Origin: Duganella sp. BuS-21
GTDB lineage: Bacteria; Pseudomonadota; Gammaproteobacteria; Burkholderiales; Burkholderiaceae_D
Reading direction: 5' to 3'
Length of the DNA: 64,000 nt
NCBI GenBank assembly: GCA_041874725.1
Contig: CP097466.1
Location: 1,116,001 to 1,180,000, forward strand
Below are positions 1 through 6,223 of this stretch, piece by piece. A program made the position numbers and the translations under genes. Position 1 is the first letter of the stretch. The number at the start of each line of letters is the position of its first letter. Below the pieces are notes generated by a model, which saw only the letters and a list, made by a program, of their open reading frames with translations, ran no database searches and was not told the origin of the DNA.

Positions 1-462
1 GCGCCGTTGACGGCCGACGTGGTGCTGAAACCGACCCAGGGCAGCGCCACCGCCGGCAGCGTGCGCTTCACGCAACAGGACGGCAAATTGCAGATCGATG
101 CGGACATCGCCGGCCTGTCGCCGGGCGTGCACGGTTTCCATTTGCATGAGAAAGGCGATTGCAGCGCGCCCGACGGCACCAGCGCCGGCGGCCACTTCAA
201 TCCGGCCGGCCTGCAGCACGGCGGGCCCGAGCACGGTGCGCGTCATGGCGGCGACTTCGGCAACATCACGGCCGACGCCAGCGGCAAGGCCTCGCTGCGG
301 CTGAGCGTGCCGACCAGCCAGATCACGCTGGAGAGCGGCGTGGCCAACAGCATCATCGGGCGCGGCATCATCGTGCATGCCGATGCCGACGATTTCGTGA
401 CCCAGCCGACCGGCAACGCCGGCAAGCGCGTGGCGTGCGGCGTGGTGGTAGCCGGGAAGTAA
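1..462 (+). CDS. sodC: Cu/Zn superoxide dismutase, 5' end outside window
   Basis: Dismutates superoxide, usually in the periplasm. The frame is open from base 1, so the true start and any signal peptide lie upstream; the TTG at 7 is probably internal. About 153 residues are visible. Family motifs are present: HGFHLHEKGDC (two copper histidines and the first disulfide cysteine), GGHFNP and a histidine-rich HGARHGGDFGN segment with the bridging and zinc ligands, then IIGRGIIVHADADDF and a C-terminal VACGVV carrying the second disulfide cysteine. The next gene starts 4 bp downstream on the same strand, so the two may be cotranscribed. The family assignment is firm; the localisation is inferred because the N-terminus is not visible. 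Confidence 0.93.
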   Translation, partial: APLTADVVLKPTQGSATAGSVRFTQQDGKLQIDADIAGLSPGVHGFHLHEKGDCSAPDGTSAGGHFNPAGLQHGGPEHGARHGGDFGNITADASGKASLRLSVPTSQITLESGVANSIIGRGIIVHADADDFVTQPTGNAGKRVACGVVVAGK

Positions 463-466
463 GCGC

Positions 467-1234
467 TTGCGCGCGACCGGCACTTTCGGCTCGATAGAGC
501 GCTTGTACCTGAAGCCGGCGCGCGGCAAACCGATGCAAGCGGTTGGCGCCGGCGAGTCCGTGGCCTGCGTGGCGGGCTATGGTCTGCTCGGCGACGTGCA
601 CGCCAGCCGTCTCAGTCCGCGCCAGGTGCTGGTGACCCTGGCCGGCGAGCTTGATGCGCTGCGCATCGCGCCAGGTGCGCTGCTGGAAAATATCGTCATT
701 GCGTGCGCTGAAGCGGCGCTGTTCCAGCCCGGTGCTGCCATCGTGACGGCGTCCGGCGTCGAGATCCGTCTGACCATGTTTTGCGAGCCGTGCCAGCGCA
801 TTGCCGCCGTCGGCCACGAGCTGTCCACGCTGCTGCGCAGGCGCGGCGTGCTGGGGGTAATTGAAACCGGCGGCGCACTGCGGTCGGGCGAGCGTATCGA
901 GCTGATCGCCGATAAATATCCGGCGCTGCCGGAATCGCCGTATCAGAAATTCCTGGAGTTTCTGCCGACGGTGCCGCCGGGGCGGGTGGTGCGCTATCGC
1001 GACATCACCATCGCCATCGGCGCGGCCGACAGCTTTGTGCGGGCTCTGCCCGGCTATATCAAGCGCAGCGGTGGCATCGGCCTGCCGCTGCACCGCATCG
1101 TCAACGCGCGCGGAGAATTGCTGCCGCTGTTGCCGCTGCAGGGCGTGCAACTGCGCGCCGAGGGTGTGCAGCTGCTCGGCGACCATGCAGCTGTCGATCT
1201 GACGCGCTATCTGTGGAACGGGAGTGCGGCGTAG
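467..1234 (+). CDS. MOSC domain fused to alkyltransferase-like (ATL) domain
   Basis: Residues 1-145 resemble a MOSC domain (molybdenum-cofactor sulfurase C-terminal type), with the FCEPCQR cysteine motif and a GGALRSGE segment. Residues about 150-250 match the DNA-binding half of O6-methylguanine-DNA methyltransferase: PGRVVRYRDIT, then a recognition-helix-like region, then LPLHRIVNARG. The methyl-acceptor motif is normally PCHR. Here the cysteine is replaced by leucine (PLHR), so the domain should bind alkylated DNA at most, as ATL proteins do (they often have PWHR), and not repair it directly. The start is TTG at 467; an in-frame TAG at 449-451 prevents a much longer protein. It follows sodC by 4 bp. 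The role of the fusion is unknown. Confidence 0.75.
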   Translation: MRATGTFGSIERLYLKPARGKPMQAVGAGESVACVAGYGLLGDVHASRLSPRQVLVTLAGELDALRIAPGALLENIVIACAEAALFQPGAAIVTASGVEIRLTMFCEPCQRIAAVGHELSTLLRRRGVLGVIETGGALRSGERIELIADKYPALPESPYQKFLEFLPTVPPGRVVRYRDITIAIGAADSFVRALPGYIKRSGGIGLPLHRIVNARGELLPLLPLQGVQLRAEGVQLLGDHAAVDLTRYLWNGSAA

Positions 1235-1258
1235 GGCCCTTGTTAGCACCTCGAAACA

Positions 1259-1339
1259 CCGTCATTCCCGCGCATGCGGGAATCCATAGACCGCGTGTGT
1301 GCAGCTTCGGCATGGGTTCCCGCGTGTGCGGGAACCACG
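1259..1339. repeat. REP-like bipartite palindromic repeat, copy 1
   Basis: Two short hairpins with the same core lie in tandem: ATTCCCGC-gcat-GCGGGAAT at 1264-1283 and GTTCCCGC-gtgt-GCGGGAAC at 1316-1335, separated by about 32 bp. A second element with the same design is at 57030-57095. It sits between the convergent MOSC-ATL and halogenase genes and could also act as a bidirectional transcription stop. Confidence 0.75.
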
Positions 1340-1348
1340 GGATTGCTC

Positions 1349-2863
1349 TTAGGCCGCCTTGGCGCCGGCGTCCGGGCGGCCGCAATAGCGCTGGACGTAG
1401 GCCTGATGCGTCGGCAGCTGCACCACCGTGCGGTCGATGCGGCCCTTGATGCCGCCGAGGAAGGCTTTCAGCTCCTCGTCGCCCATCAGGTCGGCCGTCT
1501 GGTGGTGCGACTTCGGCATGATGCCCTGGCCCAGCATCACCTGGATCCACGAGTTTTCCGCGAACAGTTCGTTCGGGATGCGGAACACGCGCCCGGTTTC
1601 CTTGAACAGGTCGATGCGGTGCTTGAGCGAGGCCGGGATGCTCATCTCGCGCGCATCGATCCAGAACTGCGAGTCGGTGCGGTTGTTGACGTGGTAGTGC
1701 AGGATGATGAAGTCGCGGATGTGGTCGATCTCGCGGTTGCACTGCTCGTTGTATTCGTCGATCTCGGCCTGCTGAATGCCGTCGGCCGGGAACGATTGCA
1801 TCAGGCGGATCACGCTGCGCTGGATCAGGTGGATGCTGGTCGACTCGATCGGCTCCAGGAAACCGCTCGACAGGCCGATCGCCACCACATTGCCCTTCCA
1901 GGTATTGCGGCGCTGGCAGGGCTTGAATTTGATGACGCGCGGCGTGATCAGGGTCTTGCCTTCGACGTTGGCCAGCAACTGCTTGTGCGCCGTCTCTTCG
2001 TCCAGGTGGCGGCTCGAATACACGATGCCGTTGCCGACGCGGTGCTGCAGCGGAATGCGCCACTGCCAGCCGGCCTGGTGCGCCATGGAGCGCGTCAGCG
2101 GCACGGCATCGCCCACCGACGAGGTTTGCACCGCGATGGCGCGGTCGCAGAACAGCCACTCCGACCAGTCCTCCACCTCTTCCTGCATGGCGTCGCCGAT
2201 CAGCAGCGCGCGGAAGCCGGTGCAGTCGATGAACAGGTCGCCTTCGATTTCCACGCCCGATTCCAGCACCACCGAGCGCACGTCGCCGTTGTCGTGCTTG
2301 GTGTAGCGCACGATCTTGCCTTCCAGGCGCTGCACGCCGCGCGGCTCGCTCAGGCGGCGCAGGTATTTGGCGTAGCGGCTGGCGTCCAGGTGGTAGGCGT
2401 AGTTCATGCCGTTGTTGGGCAGGTGGGCGAAGCGGTTTTCCATCGACGCCTTCAGCTCCAGGCAGTAGTCGCCGTAGTCGCCGGCCACACCGCGCTCCAC
2501 GCCCTTGTGCCAGAAGTGCTGGAAGCCGGCGGTCCAGTGGTCGGTGCCGGTGACGCCGAACGAGTGGATGTAGTCTTGCTTGACGTTGCGCCAGGCTTCG
2601 AAGCTGATGCCGAGCTTGAAGGTGGCCTGGGTCTCGGCCATGAATTCCTGCTCGTTGATTTCCAGCACGTTGTGGAAGTTCATCAGCGTCGGGATGGTCG
2701 CTTCGCCCACGCCCACGGTGCCGATTTCTTCCGATTCGATCAGCTTGATGTCGAGCAGTTTGCCGAGCACTTTGGAAATGCCGGCCGCCGTCATCCAGCC
2801 GGCGGTACCGCCGCCGCAGATGACGACGCGGCGGATGGGTTTGCGATTGTTCGGGTCACGCAT
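1349..2863 (-). CDS. flavin-dependent (tryptophan-type) halogenase 1
   Basis: 504 residues, the usual size for this family, which uses reduced FAD, oxygen and halide to halogenate indoles or other aromatics. Visible motifs: FAD-binding GGGTAGW at 17-23, GVGEAT near 51-56, the lysine corresponding to the hypohalous-acid-relay lysine at K83 (TFKLG), the halogenase signature W-x-W-x-I-P at 266-271, and FLEPIEST near 335-342. All expected catalytic elements are present. It is the last gene of a leftward run after the cupin-like gene (13-bp gap), with a GGAG ribosome site about 9 nt before the ATG. Homologues beside TonB receptors, SapC and cupin genes are a recurring arrangement; the native substrate is not known and free tryptophan is not implied. 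Confidence 0.88.
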   Translation of the reverse strand: MRDPNNRKPIRRVVICGGGTAGWMTAAGISKVLGKLLDIKLIESEEIGTVGVGEATIPTLMNFHNVLEINEQEFMAETQATFKLGISFEAWRNVKQDYIHSFGVTGTDHWTAGFQHFWHKGVERGVAGDYGDYCLELKASMENRFAHLPNNGMNYAYHLDASRYAKYLRRLSEPRGVQRLEGKIVRYTKHDNGDVRSVVLESGVEIEGDLFIDCTGFRALLIGDAMQEEVEDWSEWLFCDRAIAVQTSSVGDAVPLTRSMAHQAGWQWRIPLQHRVGNGIVYSSRHLDEETAHKQLLANVEGKTLITPRVIKFKPCQRRNTWKGNVVAIGLSSGFLEPIESTSIHLIQRSVIRLMQSFPADGIQQAEIDEYNEQCNREIDHIRDFIILHYHVNNRTDSQFWIDAREMSIPASLKHRIDLFKETGRVFRIPNELFAENSWIQVMLGQGIMPKSHHQTADLMGDEELKAFLGGIKGRIDRTVVQLPTHQAYVQRYCGRPDAGAKAA

Positions 2864-2876
2864 ATTGTGGGTCTCC

Positions 2877-3881
2877 TTAGCGGTTTAGTCTTTTGAGCAG
2901 TTGTGTACGCAGGGCGCGGGCGCCTTCGTCCGACAGCGGCGCCAGCACGCCGCGCGCCGTTGGCGGAATGTGTGCGGCGGTGGCCTCGTCGGCCTCGAAA
3001 ATGTAGTGGCGGAAGATTTCCTGCCAGGCCTTGCGCTGTTCCTTCGGCAGGTCGCGCATGGTGAGGAAGGCCGCCATCAGGGCGTTGGTCGGCGTATCCA
3101 TGTACTCCGGCGACTGGCGCCACCAGTAGTTGACCAGCACGTTGAACGGATCGAGCGCCTCGATGTGGTGCCACCACATGCTGGGGATGAACAGGGCGTC
3201 GCCCGGTCCCAGCTCGGCGGTCTGCGCGTGCTGGAGCGCTGTTTCGAATTTCGGAAATTGCACGAAATCCGGGTTGAGGAAATCAACCAGGCTGACGGCC
3301 TGGCCGGCCGGGGTGAAATCGACCGGGCCGACGTACAGGTTTTGCAGCTGGTCCGGCGGGAACAGCGTGAAGCGCCGGTGGCCGGCCGCCACCACCGCCA
3401 GGTTGTCCGGCAGGTCGTAGTGGGCGGCGATGCGGCTGCGGTTGCCGATCCAGATGCTGGCCAGGGCGTCGCGTTGGCCCAGGTCGAGGTCGTTGTGCTG
3501 GCGAAAGCCCGGCAGGCAGGTGTCGATGGTGGTCGAGCCGACATACACGGTGGGCGCCGGGTCCATGTCGCGCTTGGCTTCGATCTCGTCCAGCACGCCG
3601 CTCAGCTTGACGTGCACGGGGCGGAAGTTGAAGCCGCTCAGGTCGTGGTTGTAGAAGAAGCGGCCATTCGCCTCCGGCGGCCCCAGCATGGCGCCGATGG
3701 TAGCGCCCTGGTAGTGGCCGCGCAGGTAGTCGAGGCCGGCGCGGTCGGACGCGCGCGCGGCTTGCACCATCGGCCAGTTCGACGCCAGGCCGCGCAGCAC
3801 CAGCGGCGTGGTGGCGGTAAGGAGATCGTCGGTCAGGTCCAGCGGCCCGAGGCCGCCGACTTCGCGGATGGCTTCAGGCAT
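2877..3881 (-). CDS. cupin-like / JmjC-family protein
   Basis: 334 residues of the cupin_8 (JmjC-like) type, possible Fe(II)/2-oxoglutarate-dependent hydroxylases. The double-stranded beta-helix is recognisable from IAAHYDLPDNLAVVAAGHRRFTLF, with the H-x-D metal pair in HYD, followed by GDALFIPSMWWHHIEAL, which can provide the distal histidine, and NVLVNYWW. Its first 8 bp overlap the end of the SapC gene, implying translational coupling, and the halogenase follows 13 bp downstream. Proteins of this kind repeatedly accompany TonB receptor/halogenase clusters. The substrate is unknown, and whether it is an active hydroxylase cannot be decided from sequence. Confidence 0.82.
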   Translation of the reverse strand: MPEAIREVGGLGPLDLTDDLLTATTPLVLRGLASNWPMVQAARASDRAGLDYLRGHYQGATIGAMLGPPEANGRFFYNHDLSGFNFRPVHVKLSGVLDEIEAKRDMDPAPTVYVGSTTIDTCLPGFRQHNDLDLGQRDALASIWIGNRSRIAAHYDLPDNLAVVAAGHRRFTLFPPDQLQNLYVGPVDFTPAGQAVSLVDFLNPDFVQFPKFETALQHAQTAELGPGDALFIPSMWWHHIEALDPFNVLVNYWWRQSPEYMDTPTNALMAAFLTMRDLPKEQRKAWQEIFRHYIFEADEATAAHIPPTARGVLAPLSDEGARALRTQLLKRLNR

Positions 3882-4578
3882 GGAGCGTGGCGTTCTTGCG
3901 ATCGATGAGCATGCGGAAGTTCGACAACGAGGCCAGCACCAGATAGATCGACTGCAAATAGCCGGCGCGGTGCAGCTTGACGACGGCGTCCTCGCCCAAC
4001 GCCTGCAGGCGGTCTTCGTTGATGGTGTACAGGCCGACCAGCTGGTTCTGCGAGCCGTCGTTCAGTTCCACTTCCAGCACGAAGCTTTCCAGCAGCTCGT
4101 GCTCCAGCAGCGCGGCCAGGAAGCCCGGCACGGCCTGCAGGCCGTTGTGGATGGTGAACAGCAGCGAGTTGCTGCGTTCCAGGAATTCGGTGTTGCCGCC
4201 GTGCGGCTTGAACACTTGCTCGCCCTCGGTGAGGCTGACGCGCGGGTGGTTGATGTCGATGTTGATCATCAGCTCTTCGCCGCTGAGGCCGATCAGGAAA
4301 GGCTGGCGCTCGACCATCATCGGCAGGTAGGGCGCTTCCCAGCGGTCGCCGTGAAGGAACAAGTTCTCGCCTTCCTGCAGGCCGAACAGGGCGATCGATT
4401 CGAAGCCGAGGCCGTCCACGGTCTTGCGGAACACGATCGGGTAGCAGGCCTGGACGTCGCGGAACTCGGCCGGGAAGGTCGGGGCCGCCATGACGCGGTC
4501 GCCGAATTCCGCGCCACGGCGGGTGATGACGCGCACGTCGCGGTGTTCGAGGTTGTTCAGTAAAACTGGTTTAGGCAT
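3874..4578 (-). CDS. SapC family protein
   Basis: 234 residues beginning MPKPVLLNN. The frame stays open upstream to 4848, but that stretch overlaps the preceding halogenase gene, and the ATG at 4578 starts 14 bp after that gene's stop with a purine-rich GAGA sequence before it. Recognisable family segments are FPAEFRDVQACYPIVFRK, LFGLQEGENLFL and INEDRLQAL. SapC was named from an S-layer-associated gene. The molecular function is not established, but the family is frequently encoded beside TonB receptors and halogenases. There is no signal peptide or membrane segment, so it is probably cytoplasmic. It overlaps the cupin-like gene by 8 bp. Confidence 0.85.
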   Translation of the reverse strand: MPKPVLLNNLEHRDVRVITRRGAEFGDRVMAAPTFPAEFRDVQACYPIVFRKTVDGLGFESIALFGLQEGENLFLHGDRWEAPYLPMMVERQPFLIGLSGEELMINIDINHPRVSLTEGEQVFKPHGGNTEFLERSNSLLFTIHNGLQAVPGFLAALLEHELLESFVLEVELNDGSQNQLVGLYTINEDRLQALGEDAVVKLHRAGYLQSIYLVLASLSNFRMLIDRKNATLHA

Positions 4579-4592
4579 CTCTGTCTCTCGTT

Positions 4593-6119
4593 CTAGATTT
4601 TTTGCAAGCCGTGAAGCTTGATGTGGTTGATGAGGGCGCGGTTGTCGGGCAAGGCCCCCAGCATTTTCCGGGTGATTGCTGCAGCTTCCTGGAAATAGTT
4701 GTCGGCCATGGCGGCCTCCTGCGGCTTGGGGGCGCGGCTGAAGTCGCTGCGGAAGCCCATGCCGTACAGGATGTATTGGTAGCTGGCCGAAGGGAATACT
4801 TCCTCGATGCGGTAGAAGTCGCTGCGCGAAGGCGCGCGGTGTTGCCACAGGGTCAGCAGCTCGCGCAGGCGTTCCGGCACGGCTTCGGACGCGGTGTTGT
4901 CGCGCCAGTAGGCGGTGTCGCGGCGGCGGCTCAGCACGTAGTGCAGCTTGAGGAAATCGATCACCCGTTCCCAGCGGTAGGTGAAGGCTTGGTTGAAGCG
5001 TTTGGCGACGATGTCCATCGCTGCGCGCGAGGCCGGCAGGTCGTCGCTGACCATGGCGGCCGACATTTCAACGATGGCCAGTGCGGACGCTTCCAGCGGT
5101 TCGATGAAGCCTGCCGACAAGCCGATAGCCACGCAGTTGCGGTGCCAGAATTGCTCACGGTAGCCGGGCTGGAAGCTCAGCTTGCGCGGCTGCGGAATGT
5201 CGGCCGGGCCGCCGGTCTGGATGATGTAGGCGCGCAGTTCCGCTTCGGCCTGGTCGTCGCTGATATAGGTACTGGCGTAGACGTGGCCGACGCCGCGCCG
5301 GCTCGGCAGGCCGATGTCCCAGATCCAGCCCGCGCTTTGGGCGGTGGAGGAGGTCTGCGAGGCGATCGGGTAGTGTTCGTCCGGATAAGGGATCTGCACC
5401 GCCAGCGCCGAGTCGTTGTACAGCACGTGCTGCTGCGGGATCAGCTGGATGCCGTAGTGCTTGCCCAGCAGCAGGGACTGCATGCCGGTGCAATCGATGA
5501 ATAGTTCACCTTCGAGCGCACCGTGTTGGCGCGTCTGCAGCGAGGCGATATCGCCGTCGGCGTGACTGTTGATCGCATCCACATGGTCCGGCACGTAGTG
5601 GACGCCGAGCTGCTCCAGGCAGTGCTTGCGCAGGAACACGCCGAACTTGCCGGCGTCCAGGTGGTAGCCGTAATTGGCCACGGCGGCGTATTCCGGTGTC
5701 ACCACCTGCTTGGGCGCGCGCCCGTTCACGCACAGGTGGTGCTGGTAACTGACCAGGTCGGCGAACGGAATCTGTGGATGCCGGGCCTGCCAGTGCTCGG
5801 GCAGGTTGACGTCACCGTAGCCTTGCGGCAGCGAGAACGGATGGAAATAGCAGTCGGCGTCGCCGCCGTCGACCCAGCGGTTGAAGCGCGAGCCCTGCTT
5901 GAAGGAAGCGTCGCACTCGCGGAAGAAGTCCGATTCGGACACGCCGATGCGGCGCAGCGTGTCGCGCATGCTGGGCCAGGTCCCTTCGCCGACGCCGATC
6001 GGCGCCACGTCCGGCGACTCGATCAGCGTGACCTGCAGGCTGCGATGCTCTGCCGCGATCAGGCCGGCAGTCATCCAGCCGGCAGAACCGCCGCCTACGA
6101 TTACGATGCGTCTCAACAT
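4593..6119 (-). CDS. flavin-dependent (tryptophan-type) halogenase 2
   Basis: 508 residues. FAD motif GGGSAGW at 9-15, GVGEGTWPS near 42-50 and the relay lysine K74 (SFKQG). FIEPLEASAL replaces the usual EPLEST segment, and the W-x-W-x-I-P signature is altered to WIWDIG, with glycine where proline is usual. It is therefore a divergent second halogenase and not a recent duplicate of the one at 1349. The ATG at 6119 gives the standard N-terminus directly before the FAD fold; an in-frame TTG 33 bp upstream is less likely. First gene of the halogenase-SapC-cupin-halogenase run. A terminator lies upstream, so the run needs its own promoter or read-through from the TonB receptor gene. Function inferred from family. 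Confidence 0.86.
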   Translation of the reverse strand: MLRRIVIVGGGSAGWMTAGLIAAEHRSLQVTLIESPDVAPIGVGEGTWPSMRDTLRRIGVSESDFFRECDASFKQGSRFNRWVDGGDADCYFHPFSLPQGYGDVNLPEHWQARHPQIPFADLVSYQHHLCVNGRAPKQVVTPEYAAVANYGYHLDAGKFGVFLRKHCLEQLGVHYVPDHVDAINSHADGDIASLQTRQHGALEGELFIDCTGMQSLLLGKHYGIQLIPQQHVLYNDSALAVQIPYPDEHYPIASQTSSTAQSAGWIWDIGLPSRRGVGHVYASTYISDDQAEAELRAYIIQTGGPADIPQPRKLSFQPGYREQFWHRNCVAIGLSAGFIEPLEASALAIVEMSAAMVSDDLPASRAAMDIVAKRFNQAFTYRWERVIDFLKLHYVLSRRRDTAYWRDNTASEAVPERLRELLTLWQHRAPSRSDFYRIEEVFPSASYQYILYGMGFRSDFSRAPKPQEAAMADNYFQEAAAITRKMLGALPDNRALINHIKLHGLQKI

Positions 6120-6162
6120 GGTTTTTATTTTATTACGTAATGGGTTACACAAAGTTTAACCG

Positions 6163-6194
6163 AAAAAAGGCCGCTGACGGAACAGCGGCCTTTT
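6163..6194 (-). terminator. intrinsic terminator after TonB receptor gene
   Basis: A 12-bp perfect stem (AAAAGGCCGCTG at 6165-6176 with CAGCGGCCTTTT at 6183-6194) and a 6-nt loop. On the minus strand it is followed by a run of six T. It sits 29 bp past the receptor stop codon. Confidence 0.9.
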
Positions 6195-6223
6195 CGTGGC
6201 GTTCTTACAACGTTTTTACGGCA

